Origin: Shinella sp. WSJ-2
Lineage (GTDB): Bacteria; Pseudomonadota; Alphaproteobacteria; Rhizobiales; Rhizobiaceae
Direction: 5' to 3'
NCBI RefSeq assembly: GCF_003432075.1
Contig: NZ_QWBU01000002.1
Span: forward strand, 372,001-436,000
Length of the DNA: 64,000 bases
Shown piece after piece: positions 44,902-53,542 of the stretch. The stretch's first letter is position 1. Every line of letters starts with the position of its first letter. The translations under genes and the position numbers were made by a program. The notes beneath the pieces are model-generated. The model did not search any database and had not been told where the DNA came from. It was given only the letters and a program-made list of their open reading frames with translations.

Positions 44902-45071
44902 TAGGGGAGGCTTCACTCTCCTTTAAAGTCAATTCCCGGTCCCGGCCATTGCAGCCCGGCTTCCGTTCCTTTTCCTCATACCTCTCGGGCTTGACCCGAG
45001 GATGGCGGAGAAGCGGACAGAGACAAAAGGCAGAAGGAATAGGACGGAAAATCCCTCGTCCTACCCATAAA

Positions 45072-45095
45072 CAAAAACGGAGCCTTTCGGCTCCG
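45072..45095 (-). terminator. Terminator of gcrA
   Basis: Stem CGGAGCC (45078-45084) with GGCTCCG (45089-45095), 4-base loop, and on the minus strand a following TTTTTG run, 25 bp beyond the gcrA stop. Confidence 0.88.
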
Positions 45096-45119
45096 CTTCT
45101 CATTCTATGTCCACTGCGA

Positions 45120-45650
45120 TCAACGCATCCGGCGACGCTCAGCCGAGGGCTGGTAGGCGAGACGCTGGTGGTAGGTGCAGTAGGGCGAATTATCAGGGGA
45201 CTCGTTGCCGCAGAAATGGAAATCGTCGTTCAGCGGGTCGCCGATCGGCCACTTGCAGGTGCGCTCGGTGAGCTGCGTCAGTTCCAGCTTGCGCGACATC
45301 GGCACGACGACATTGTTGCCGCTGGCGGGAACCGGAAGCTGTTCGGCCTGAACCTCGAATTCCGTATCCATGTCGTCCTTGGCCATCGCTGCCGGCCGGG
45401 CGACGGTGCGCGGAGTGACAGCACGGGCCTGGAAGGTCGCGGCGCGCGGTGCAGCCGTCGCCGGGCGCTTCGGGCGGGCGGCGGTCTGCGTGCCGCCGGC
45501 CTTGGCGCGGCCCGGCAGGTTCAGCCGGTGTACCTTGCCGATGACGGCGTTGCGGCTGACGCCGCCGAGTTGTGCCGCGATCTGGCTCGCGCTCAAACCC
45601 TCGGCCCAGAGCTTCTTGAGTTTTTCGACGCGCTCGTCTGTCCAGTTCAT
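45120..45650 (-). CDS. gcrA: Cell cycle regulator GcrA
   Basis: GcrA, 176 residues, the alphaproteobacterial transcription factor that works with sigma70 at promoters carrying CcrM-methylated GANTC sites. The DNA-binding N-terminus reads MNWTDERVEKLKKLWAEGL, then SASQIAAQLGGVSRNAVIGK and HRLNLPGR. A low-complexity Ala/Pro/Arg linker spans about 55-115. The C-terminal domain has the conserved Cys pattern (CKWPIGDP, FCGNE and YCTYHQRLAY). Its upstream region is unusually rich in GANTC, so auto- or CcrM-dependent control is likely. Confidence 0.95.
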   Translation of the reverse strand: MNWTDERVEKLKKLWAEGLSASQIAAQLGGVSRNAVIGKVHRLNLPGRAKAGGTQTAARPKRPATAAPRAATFQARAVTPRTVARPAAMAKDDMDTEFEVQAEQLPVPASGNNVVVPMSRKLELTQLTERTCKWPIGDPLNDDFHFCGNESPDNSPYCTYHQRLAYQPSAERRRMR

Positions 45651-45680
45651 TTTTTCGTCTCCGCTCGGCGTTCGATGCGG

Positions 45681-46017
45681 GAATCCCTCGTCGCGTCCCG
45701 GACAGATCCGGAACCTGAACGCCTTCAACTCTTTTGGTGACTAGTTCCGCCGCATGCAGTCTAGTAATTGGTCTTTAACCTAGAGACCGGTGGACTCTGT
45801 GACAAGAGTCGCAGGAATCGGCGCGAATCGATTTCGAGGTTTTCCCCAACTTGCTAGTCGGGTGTGACTCGATGGCGACACCTTCTGCGCGTGCCGTGAA
45901 TCCTCACCTTGCGGCAGGTTCAGCGTCACTCGGGGGCGCGATTTTGTTGACATCCCCGGGTGAAATGCCGATAGTGCCGCATGCCGCCGAAAGGCGGCTT
46001 TTGATTTTTCTGGAGTC
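45681..46017. promoter_or_regulatory. Cluster of eight GANTC (CcrM) sites between gcrA and argD
   Basis: GANTC occurs at 45681, 45793, 45806, 45815, 45825, 45866, 45898 and 46013, four of them within 37 bp. The region 45651-46073 (423 bp) has no gene and contains the divergent promoters of gcrA and the argD operon. Confidence 0.7.
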
Positions 46018-46073
46018 CAGAAAAGTCAAGTGCGAGACCTGTTTTTCCGCATCTCTTTTGGAGGATCCGCGCC

Positions 46074-47264
46074 ATGGCCGATGCCGCGCCGCTCTATGAA
46101 ACCTATATGCGTGCGCCTCTGCGGTTCACGCGCGGGGAGGGCGTTTGGCTGATCGCCGAAGATGGCGAGCGATATCTCGATTTCGCCGCCGGCGTCGCCG
46201 TCAATTCTCTCGGTCACGCCCATCCCCATCTCGTCGCCGCGCTGAAGGATCAGGCCGACAAGGTCTGGCACCTGTCCAACCTCTATGAAGTGCCCGGCCA
46301 GGAAAGCCTCGGCCGCCGGCTGACGGACGCGACCTTCGCCGACAAGGTGTTCTTCACCAATTCGGGCGCCGAGGCGCTGGAATGCGCCATCAAGACCGCG
46401 CGCCGCTACCACTTCGCCAAGGGGCATCCGGGAAAATTCCATATCCTCACCTTCGACGGCGCCTTCCATGGCCGCACCATTGCGACGATCGCGGCCGGCG
46501 GGCAGGAGAAATATATCGAGGGCTTCGGCCCCAAGGCGCCGGGTTTCCTGAAGCTGCCGTTCGGCGATATCGCTGCCGTCAAGGATGCGATCACTGAGGA
46601 AACCGCCGGCATCCTGATCGAGCCGGTGCAAGGCGAAGGCGGCATCCGCCCCGTCTCGAAGGAATTCATGCAGGAGTTGCGCCAGCTCTGCGACGAATAC
46701 GGCCTTCTTCTGATCCTCGACGAGGTCCAGTGCGGCGTCGGCCGCACCGGCCGCCTGTTCGCCCATGAATGGGCAGGCGTGACGCCCGACATCATGGCGG
46801 TCGCCAAGGGCATCGGCGGCGGCTTCCCGCTCGGCGCGTGCCTGGCCACCAACGAGGCGGCCTCCGGCATGGTTGCCGGCACGCATGGCTCGACCTATGG
46901 CGGCAATCCGCTCGCCATGGCCGTCGGCAATGCCGTGCTCGACGTCGTGCTGGAAGACGGCTTCCTGGAGCATGTGCGCGATATCGCGCTGGTCTTCCGC
47001 CAGGGCCTTGCGGCGCTGAAAGATCGTTTCCCCGAGGTTATCGAGGACGTGCGCGGCGAGGGCCTGATGCTCGGCATCAAGGCGAAGATCCCCGTCGCCG
47101 ACCTCCTGAAGGCCATTCGCGCGGAAAAACTGCTGGGCGTGCCGGCCGGCGACAATGTGCTGCGGCTCCTGCCGCCGCTCACCGTCACCGCCGAAGAGGC
47201 ACGCGAAGGGCTTGCCCGCATCGAGCGCGCAGCCGAAAAGCTGACGGCGGCGAAAGCCGCCTGA
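46074..47264 (+). CDS. argD: Acetylornithine aminotransferase
   Basis: ArgD, 396 residues, a PLP class III aminotransferase of arginine synthesis that can also act on succinyl-diaminopimelate. It has [69 protein letters not shown] and the PLP-lysine motif [28 protein letters not shown] lies upstream of the ATG. It is followed by argF after 28 bp. Confidence 0.95.
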   Translation: MADAAPLYETYMRAPLRFTRGEGVWLIAEDGERYLDFAAGVAVNSLGHAHPHLVAALKDQADKVWHLSNLYEVPGQESLGRRLTDATFADKVFFTNSGAEALECAIKTARRYHFAKGHPGKFHILTFDGAFHGRTIATIAAGGQEKYIEGFGPKAPGFLKLPFGDIAAVKDAITEETAGILIEPVQGEGGIRPVSKEFMQELRQLCDEYGLLLILDEVQCGVGRTGRLFAHEWAGVTPDIMAVAKGIGGGFPLGACLATNEAASGMVAGTHGSTYGGNPLAMAVGNAVLDVVLEDGFLEHVRDIALVFRQGLAALKDRFPEVIEDVRGEGLMLGIKAKIPVADLLKAIRAEKLLGVPAGDNVLRLLPPLTVTAEEAREGLARIERAAEKLTAAKAA

Positions 47265-47292
47265 TCAGAGACCGGGACAGACAGGACACATC

Positions 47293-48204
47293 ATGGCTAA
47301 GCATTTCCTCGACCTTTCCGCCGTTTCGGAAAGCGATCTCCGCGTCATCATGGACGATGCCCATAAGCGCAAGGCAGCCAACAAAGCCGGCAAGGAAGAG
47401 CGACCGCTCGCCGGCAAGATGCTCGCGATGATCTTCGAGAAGCCCTCCACCCGCACGCGCGTCTCCTTCGATGTCGGCATGCGCCAGCTCGGCGGCGAGA
47501 CGCTGTTCCTGTCGGGCACGGAAATGCAGCTCGGCCGCGCCGAGACGATCGGCGACACCGCCAAGGTGCTGTCGCGCTATGTCGATGCCATCATGATCCG
47601 CACGACGGACCACAACCGCCTGCTGGAGCTGGCCGAGCACGCCACCGTGCCCGTCATCAATGCGCTGACGGACCTGACGCATCCCTGCCAGATCATGGCC
47701 GACGTCATGACCTTCGAGGAGCATCGAGGCTCGCCGAAGGGCAAGACCTTCACCTGGACGGGTGACGGCAACAACGTGCTGCACTCCTTCGTCGAAGGGT
47801 CGGCCCGCTTCGGCTACACGATGAAGATGGCCGTGCCGATGGGCTCCGAGCCGGATGACAAGATCTTGAATTGGGCGCGCGACAATGGCGGCAACATCCT
47901 GCTCGGCCACGACCCGGAGGCGCTCGTCGACGGCGCCGATCTCGTCGTCACCGACTGCTGGGTCTCGATGAACCAGGAGCATCGCGCCCGCGGCCACAAC
48001 ATCTTCCAGCCCTATCAGGTCAACAAGACCTTGATGGCGCGCGCCGATAAGGACGCGCTCTTCATGCACTGCCTGCCGGCGCATCGCGGCGAGGAGGTGA
48101 CCGACGAGGTTATCGACGGCCCGCAGTCCGTTGTCTTCGACGAGGCGGAAAACCGCCTGCACGCGCAGAAGTCGATCCTCGCCTGGTGCCTCGGCGCCGT
48201 CTGA
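47293..48204 (+). CDS. argF: Ornithine carbamoyltransferase
   Basis: ArgF, 303 residues, forms citrulline from ornithine and carbamoyl phosphate. The carbamoyl-phosphate loop is [15 protein letters not shown], with [15 protein letters not shown] and the ornithine/catalytic motif [12 protein letters not shown] conserved SMNQE segment follows DCWV. It forms an operon with argD, and possibly hslO, 193 bp further on. Confidence 0.96.
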   Translation: MAKHFLDLSAVSESDLRVIMDDAHKRKAANKAGKEERPLAGKMLAMIFEKPSTRTRVSFDVGMRQLGGETLFLSGTEMQLGRAETIGDTAKVLSRYVDAIMIRTTDHNRLLELAEHATVPVINALTDLTHPCQIMADVMTFEEHRGSPKGKTFTWTGDGNNVLHSFVEGSARFGYTMKMAVPMGSEPDDKILNWARDNGGNILLGHDPEALVDGADLVVTDCWVSMNQEHRARGHNIFQPYQVNKTLMARADKDALFMHCLPAHRGEEVTDEVIDGPQSVVFDEAENRLHAQKSILAWCLGAV

Positions 48205-48397
48205 GACGCGTCTTGAAAAACCGTGGCGCCCGCACGATCTAGGGACCATCACGGAGCGCCGGAAGGCGCTTTCTCTGGCGTATGCCCGCCCGGTATGGAA
48301 TGATCGGGCAAGAGCGCGCTCAAATCACGGTAGAACGCCGGTCGAAAGCAGCCGGGCCCATGGCCCGGTGGCTTCCCGGTGCGCAAGGAGCAGAACG

Positions 48398-49393
48398 ATG
48401 ATGGCTGAAAGTGCCCTTAAACTCGGTGAAGTCGGCTTTGCCGGCGACGACCATGTCCTGCCGTTCCAGGTCGAAGGCCTGGATGTGCGCGGCCGCGCCG
48501 TGCAGCTTGGCCCGATGCTCGACACCATCCTCGGCCGGCACAACTATCCCACCCCCGTCGCGCGCTTGCTGGCCGAAGCCATCACGCTCACCGTGCTGCT
48601 CGGCACCTCGCTGAAATTCGAAGGCAAGCTGATCGTCCAGACCAAGGGCGACGGCCCGGTCGACCTGCTGGTCGCGGATTTTGCAGCACCTGAGAATGTG
48701 CGCGCCTATGCCCGTTTCGATCAGGATGCGCTCGACGCCGCGATCGCTGCCGGTGCTACGGAGCCGCATGAATTGCTCGGCAAGGGCATCCTCGCCTTCA
48801 CCATCGATCAGGGTGCGCATACGCAGCGCTACCAGGGCATCGTTCCGCTCGACGGCCACACGCTCGAAGAGATCGCCGGCGTCTATTTCCGCCAGTCGGA
48901 GCAGATTCCGACCAAGGTACGCCTTGGTGTCGCCGAACTCTACGATCGCGACGAGGCCGGCAAATCCCGCCATCGCTGGCGGGCCGGCGGCATGGTCGCG
49001 CAGTTTCTGCCGCAAGCACCGGAGCGCATGCGCCAATCCGATCTTCCCGGCGGCGACGGCGACGAGGCCGGCCACAAGATTCAGGATGACGACAACTGGG
49101 CCGAGGCGAAGGCCATGGTCGAGACGATCGATGCCGACGAGCTGACGGACCCCAATGTCGGCACCGAACGGCTGCTCTACCGTCTCTTCCACGAGCGCGG
49201 CGTGCGCGTTTACGATCCGCAGCAGGTCTTCGACCGCTGCTCCTGCTCGCGTGAAAAGCTGAAGGGCGTTCTGGCCGGCCTCAGCGCCGACGACATCGCG
49301 CACACGGCCGATGACAAGGGCGAGATCGCGGTAACCTGCGAGTTCTGCTCGACGACCTACCGCTTTGAAGCGGCGGAAGTGCTGCCGCAGTAA
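48398..49393 (+). CDS. hslO: Redox-regulated chaperone Hsp33
   Basis: HslO, 331 residues, a holdase activated by oxidation. The N-terminal domain has LAEAITLTVLLGTSLKFEGKL and GDGPVDLLVADF. The C-terminal zinc-binding redox switch is complete: CSCS (CxC) followed 29 residues later by CEFC (CxxC). It matches the alphaproteobacterial length. AAGGAG lies before the tandem ATG at 48398/48401. It follows argF in the same direction. Confidence 0.95.
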   Translation: MMAESALKLGEVGFAGDDHVLPFQVEGLDVRGRAVQLGPMLDTILGRHNYPTPVARLLAEAITLTVLLGTSLKFEGKLIVQTKGDGPVDLLVADFAAPENVRAYARFDQDALDAAIAAGATEPHELLGKGILAFTIDQGAHTQRYQGIVPLDGHTLEEIAGVYFRQSEQIPTKVRLGVAELYDRDEAGKSRHRWRAGGMVAQFLPQAPERMRQSDLPGGDGDEAGHKIQDDDNWAEAKAMVETIDADELTDPNVGTERLLYRLFHERGVRVYDPQQVFDRCSCSREKLKGVLAGLSADDIAHTADDKGEIAVTCEFCSTTYRFEAAEVLPQ

Positions 49394-49408
49394 GACAATA
49401 GCGCATCC

Positions 49409-49801
49409 TCAGTTGAGGGTGCGCGTCTGCCCCGGCGTATCCAGCGAAAAGGCGGGAATAGCGACGTCGAAGGCCTCGCCGTTTTCCGCTTCCATACGGT
49501 ACCGGCCGAACATGATGCCGGACGGCGTCTCCAGCGGGCAGCCGGAGGAATATTCGTAGGTATCGCCCGGGCGCAGCACCGGCTGCTCGCCGATAACGCC
49601 GGGGCCATTGACCTCGTCCACCTGGCCGTTCTGGTCGGTGATGTTCCAATACCGCGTCACGAGGCGAACGGCGATGGGGGAGTGGTTGGAAATAACGACC
49701 CTGTATCCCCAGACATAACGGCTGTCGTCGGGATCGGACTGATCGGCCAGATAATACGGCTCTACGGTCACTTCGATGTCGCGGGTCAGCGCACGATACA
49801 T
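49409..49801 (-). CDS. apaG: ApaG protein
   Basis: ApaG, 130 residues, an all-beta fibronectin-like fold protein linked to Co2+ resistance and nucleotide turnover. It is recognised by [20 protein letters not shown], then [43 protein letters not shown] and [12 protein letters not shown]. Length and order fit the family closely. The ATG is preceded by an alternative TTG two codons upstream. It is convergent with hslO. Confidence 0.96.
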   Translation of the reverse strand: MYRALTRDIEVTVEPYYLADQSDPDDSRYVWGYRVVISNHSPIAVRLVTRYWNITDQNGQVDEVNGPGVIGEQPVLRPGDTYEYSSGCPLETPSGIMFGRYRMEAENGEAFDVAIPAFSLDTPGQTRTLN

Positions 49802-49926
49802 AGGCAAGCCTTGAACTGATTAGGTCCTGCTATTGTACAGGATTATGGTTTCGTCAAGGATAAGCAAAGAAGGCACCGACCTATTCAGCCGGTGCCTCCC
49901 GTATTTGTCCGTTTTCCGAATGCTGA

Positions 49927-51111
49927 TCAGGCTTGGACCTTGGAAAGCGCGCGGGCGAAATCTTCCAGCAGGTCCTCGCTGTCCTCGATGCCGGCCGAGA
50001 GGCGCACGGTGCCGGCGGAGATGCCAAGTTCGGCGCGGGCCTCGTCCGTCAGGTTCTTGTGCGTCGTCGTCGCCGGATGCGTGATCAGGCTCTTGGCGTC
50101 GCCGAGATTGTTGGAGATTTTGACCACTTCAAGCGCATCTTGCAGCGCAAAGGCCGCTTCCTTGCCGCCCTTCAGCTCGAAGCAGACGAGCGTCGAGCCG
50201 CCCGACATCTGCTTGGCGATGATATCCGCCTGCGGATGGTCCTTGCGGCCGGGATAGATCACGCGGGCGATCTGCTTCTGGTCGGCGAGGAAATCGGCGA
50301 TGCGGCTCGCATTCTCCGTCTGCTGTTTTACACGCAGCGGCAGCGTCTCGATACCTTTAAGTAGCGTCCAGGCATTGAACGGCGACATGGCCGGGCCGGT
50401 GTGGCGGAAGTAGTCGTGCAGGTTTTCGTCGATCCACTCTTTGTCCGACAGCACGACGCCGCCGAGGCAGCGGCCCTGGCCGTCGATATGCTTGGTGGCG
50501 GAATAGACGACGATATGCGCGCCAAGTTCCAGCGGCTTCTGGAAGAGCGGGGTGGCGAAGACGTTGTCGACGACGACCTTGGCGCCGATCTGGTTGGCGA
50601 GCTTCGCAACGCCGGCAATGTCGATGACTTCGAGTGTCGGGTTGGTCGGGCTTTCCAGGAAGAAGACCTTGGTGTTCTTCTGGATCGCACTTTCCCAGTT
50701 GGCAAGGTCGCGGCCGTCGATCAGCGTGCATTCGATGCCGTATTTCGGCGCGAGCGTCTCCACCACCCAGCGGCAGGAGCCGAAGAGCGCACGGGCGGCG
50801 ACAATATGATCGCCGGCCTTCAGCTGGCAGAGGATCGCGGCGGAGACGGCGGCCATGCCGGATGCCGTGGCGCGCGCGTCTTCCGCGCCTTCCAGCATGC
50901 ACATGCGCTTTTCGAACATGTCGTTGGTCGGGCTGCCATAGCGGGCGTAGATGAAACCGTCCGTTTCGCCCTTGAAGCGGGCTTCGGCCGCCGCAGAGGT
51001 GTCATAAACGAAACCCTGCGTGAGGAAGATCGCCTCGGCAGTTTCGCCGTGCTGGGAGCGGGTGGTTCCGCCGTGAACGAGTTGAGTGGCCGGGCGCCAG
51101 GACTTGCTCAT
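49927..51111 (-). CDS. metZ: O-succinylhomoserine sulfhydrylase
   Basis: MetZ, 394 residues, a PLP enzyme making homocysteine from O-succinyl- or O-acetylhomoserine and sulfide in methionine synthesis. It shows the Cys/Met metabolism PLP family features: RYGSPTNDMFEKRM, the VVDNVFATPLFQKPLELGA strand and the PLP lysine in YSATKHIDGQGRCLGG. FFLESPTNPTLEVIDIAG is also diagnostic. It is controlled by an upstream SAM-II riboswitch with its own attenuator. Confidence 0.95.
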   Translation of the reverse strand: MSKSWRPATQLVHGGTTRSQHGETAEAIFLTQGFVYDTSAAAEARFKGETDGFIYARYGSPTNDMFEKRMCMLEGAEDARATASGMAAVSAAILCQLKAGDHIVAARALFGSCRWVVETLAPKYGIECTLIDGRDLANWESAIQKNTKVFFLESPTNPTLEVIDIAGVAKLANQIGAKVVVDNVFATPLFQKPLELGAHIVVYSATKHIDGQGRCLGGVVLSDKEWIDENLHDYFRHTGPAMSPFNAWTLLKGIETLPLRVKQQTENASRIADFLADQKQIARVIYPGRKDHPQADIIAKQMSGGSTLVCFELKGGKEAAFALQDALEVVKISNNLGDAKSLITHPATTTHKNLTDEARAELGISAGTVRLSAGIEDSEDLLEDFARALSKVQA

Positions 51112-51130
51112 GTGATCGTTGCCTTCAAAC

Positions 51131-51159
51131 AAAAAAACCGGCCGCAAAAGCAGGCCGGT
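51131..51159 (-). terminator. Attenuator terminator in the metZ leader
   Basis: ACCGGCC (51137-51143) pairs with GGCCGGT (51153-51159) and is followed on the minus strand by seven T (51131-51137). The segment 51153-51158 can instead pair with CCGGCC at 51167-51172, forming a competing hairpin directly behind the riboswitch. Confidence 0.75.
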
Positions 51160-51170
51160 TTCGAACCCGG

Positions 51171-51226
51171 CCTTTTTAGCTACTTGTTTAACGTGGCTGC
51201 AAGCCGACCGGCCAAATCACCACGGG
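51171..51226 (-). ncRNA. SAM-II riboswitch of metZ
   Basis: On the minus strand the leader carries the SAM-II consensus elements: CCGTGGTGATTTGG, a variable stem region, CTTGCAGCCACGTTAAAC and the 3' pseudoknot strand AGCTAAAAAGG. It lies 60 bp upstream of metZ, the usual target of this class in alphaproteobacteria. S-adenosylmethionine binding should repress metZ. Confidence 0.92.
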
Positions 51227-51234
51227 ATAATCTG

Positions 51235-51263
51235 CTAATACTGCGCGCCCGCGCTTGCGTCAA
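51235..51263 (-). promoter_or_regulatory. Promoter of the metZ leader
   Basis: On the minus strand TTGACG (51258-51263) and TATTAG (51235-51240) are 17 bp apart. Transcription would start about 5-10 bp further, right at the riboswitch 5' end. Confidence 0.75.
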
Positions 51264-51311
51264 TTGCCGCCATTTGGTTTTGTGCGAACCCTCTGACAGG
51301 ACGGGACGATC

Positions 51312-52418
51312 ATGGCTTCTGCGACGCGCAGCACGGGCATTCTGGCGGACAACGCCATCAGCGGCTTGTTCGACAGCGGACGACTGAAGAGCGAGGCCGC
51401 CCTCGATAAGGACCAGATCCAGCCGGCGAGCCTCGACCTTCGCCTCGGCGCCAAGGCATTTCGCGTGCGCGCCAGCTTCCTGCCGGGGCCGTCGCATCTC
51501 GTCGCCGACAAGCTCGACCGGCTGCAACTGCATGTCATCGATCTCTCCGAAGGCGCCGTGCTGGAAACCGGATGCGTCTATATCGTGCCGCTCATGGAAA
51601 GCCTCGACCTGCCGGAAGACCTCGCGGCCTCCGCGAACCCGAAGAGCTCCACCGGCCGCCTCGATATCTTCACGCGCGTCATCACCGACCGCGCGCAGGA
51701 ATTCGACAAGATCCCGGCCGGATATTCCGGCCCGCTCTATCTCGAAATCTCGCCGCGCACCTTTCCCATCGTCGTGCGCCGCGGTTCGCGCCTCTCGCAG
51801 ATCCGTTTCCGCAAAGGCAAGGCCCTGCTGGACGAGAACGAACTCCTGGCGTTGCATGTGTCAGATACGCTGGTCGCCAGCGAGACGCCGAACGTCTCCG
51901 GCGGTGGCATTGCGCTCTCCATCGACCTCAAGGGCACCGGCCCGGATGGCCTGATCGGCTATCGTGGCAAACATCATACCTCCGTCGTCGATGTCGACCG
52001 CAAGAACCAGCACGATATCTTCGATTTCTGGGAACCGCTGTTCAGTCGTGGCCGCAACGAGCTGATCCTTGATCCCGACGAGTTCTACATCCTCGTGTCG
52101 CGCGAGGCGGTACATGTGCCGCCGCTCTATGCGGCCGAGATGACGCCGTTCGATCCGTTGGTCGGCGAGTTTCGCGTTCACTATGCCGGCTTCTTCGATC
52201 CCGGTTTCGGCCATGCCCCGGCCGGCGGCTCCGGCAGCCGCGCGGTGCTGGAAGTGCGCAGCCATGAGGTGCCCTTCATTCTGGAGCATGGTCAGATCGT
52301 CGGCCGCCTCGTCTATGAGCACATGCTTGAGGCTCCCGAAGGCCTTTACGGTTCCGGCCTCGGCTCGAATTACCAGGCGCAGGGCCTGAAGCTCTCCAAA
52401 CATTTCCGCGCCGGCTGA
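51312..52418 (+). CDS. dcd: 2'-deoxycytidine 5'-triphosphate deaminase, two-domain type
   Basis: A 368-residue dCTP deaminase producing dUTP, in the duplicated form typical of alphaproteobacteria (twice the length of E. coli Dcd). Each half is a dUTPase-like beta fold. The first half has QIQPASLDLRLG and SASANPKSSTGRLDIFTRVI equivalents, with the catalytic region RAQEFDKIPAGYSGPLYLE. The second half contains DPDEFYILVSREAVHVP, then GFFDPGFGH. Residue spacing agrees with a complete protein. It is divergent from metZ. Confidence 0.9.
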   Translation: MASATRSTGILADNAISGLFDSGRLKSEAALDKDQIQPASLDLRLGAKAFRVRASFLPGPSHLVADKLDRLQLHVIDLSEGAVLETGCVYIVPLMESLDLPEDLAASANPKSSTGRLDIFTRVITDRAQEFDKIPAGYSGPLYLEISPRTFPIVVRRGSRLSQIRFRKGKALLDENELLALHVSDTLVASETPNVSGGGIALSIDLKGTGPDGLIGYRGKHHTSVVDVDRKNQHDIFDFWEPLFSRGRNELILDPDEFYILVSREAVHVPPLYAAEMTPFDPLVGEFRVHYAGFFDPGFGHAPAGGSGSRAVLEVRSHEVPFILEHGQIVGRLVYEHMLEAPEGLYGSGLGSNYQAQGLKLSKHFRAG

Positions 52419-52445
52419 ACCGCAAGTTCGGGCGCTTTACATTAA

Positions 52446-52462
52446 AGTTAAACGTTTTTATT
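52446..52462. promoter_or_regulatory. Candidate LacI operator ahead of the lacI gene
   Basis: The AAACGTTT core (52450-52457) in AAACGTTTTTATT lies 48 bp before the regulator's ATG. The same 13 bases recur at 58914-58926. Confidence 0.6.
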
Positions 52463-52510
52463 GTGCGGTGAACCGCGCTCCCTTGCGGCGCCACGGCGAA
52501 ACGGCTTTTC

Positions 52511-53542
52511 ATGTCAAGACCCACGATCAAGACCATCGCGCAGGAGACCGGCCTTTCGATCGCCACCGTATCGAAGGCGCTGAACGACAGCCCGCAGGTG
52601 CGGCCGGAAACCCGCGCTCTCGTCGTGGCGGCTGCCGAGCGCGTCGGCTACCAGCTCAACATGCATGGCGTACAGCTGCGCACGGGAAAGACCTATCAGG
52701 TCGCCGCGATCATGACGGCGCCCGGTCCCAAGCAGAACGAGTGGGAGGGCGTCGAATATGCCCAGCTGCTCAGCGGCATCTCCTGGGCGCTGGAGGACAG
52801 TCCCTACCGCGTCTCGCTCTATGCGGTGCGCTCCTTCGAGGAGAGCATCGCCACGATCCGCCAGATTGTCTCGCTGAAAAAGGCCGACGGCATCATCGTG
52901 TCGGGCACCCATGCCGACGATCCGCGCGTGCGCCTCATGCAGGAGGCGGATTTCCCCTTCGTCACCTATGGCACGACGATCCACAATGCTCCGCATGCCT
53001 ATGTCGATGCTGACAATGAGCAGATGATCCGCCTGTCTGTGGCGCGTCTTGCCGAACGCGGACACAGCCGTATCGCGCTGATCAACCCGATGGCCGATCT
53101 CAGTTATTCACTGACCCGTCTGGAGGCCTATCGCAAGGCTCTCGACATCGCGGGCCTGGTCTTCGATCCGGCGCTCACCGCGCACGGCCATCTCACCCCC
53201 GCCTTCGGCCGCGAAAACGTGCTCCACATGTCGAGCCTTCCAAACCCGCCTACCGCCTATATCTGCGCCAACGAGGCCTCCGCGCTGGGTGCCTTCTCCG
53301 GCTTCCACGCCCGCGGCCTGGTGCACGGCCGCGATGCCGTGATCAACGCCACTGACGATCTCAACGTCAGCCAATATTTCGCCCCGCCCATCACCACCTA
53401 TTTCCTGCCGATCCACGAGCCAAGCGAAATGCTCGGCCGCTATATTCTGCGCCGGATGGAGGGCGAGGCGCCGGAAGCGCTGCAGACGCTGATCATGCCC
53501 AAATTGATCGAGCGGTCGGATGACCGGCTGGTGAAGTCCTAG
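52511..53542 (+). CDS. LacI family transcriptional regulator
   Basis: A 343-residue repressor. The HTH is TIKTIAQETGLSIATVSKAL with hinge helix RVGYQLNMHGVQLRTGKT, and the periplasmic-binding-protein-like effector domain follows (KADGIIVSGTHADDPRVRLM; SRIALINPMADLSYSLTRLE; AYICANEASALGAFSGFHARG). The effector is presumably a sugar. Its own upstream site and two sites in front of the operon starting at 59031 share the AAACGTTT core, so the binding-protein/SDR/GH42 operon is its most likely target. Its stop shares a CTAG with the stop of the RTX gene on the other strand. Confidence 0.92.
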   Translation: MSRPTIKTIAQETGLSIATVSKALNDSPQVRPETRALVVAAAERVGYQLNMHGVQLRTGKTYQVAAIMTAPGPKQNEWEGVEYAQLLSGISWALEDSPYRVSLYAVRSFEESIATIRQIVSLKKADGIIVSGTHADDPRVRLMQEADFPFVTYGTTIHNAPHAYVDADNEQMIRLSVARLAERGHSRIALINPMADLSYSLTRLEAYRKALDIAGLVFDPALTAHGHLTPAFGRENVLHMSSLPNPPTAYICANEASALGAFSGFHARGLVHGRDAVINATDDLNVSQYFAPPITTYFLPIHEPSEMLGRYILRRMEGEAPEALQTLIMPKLIERSDDRLVKS

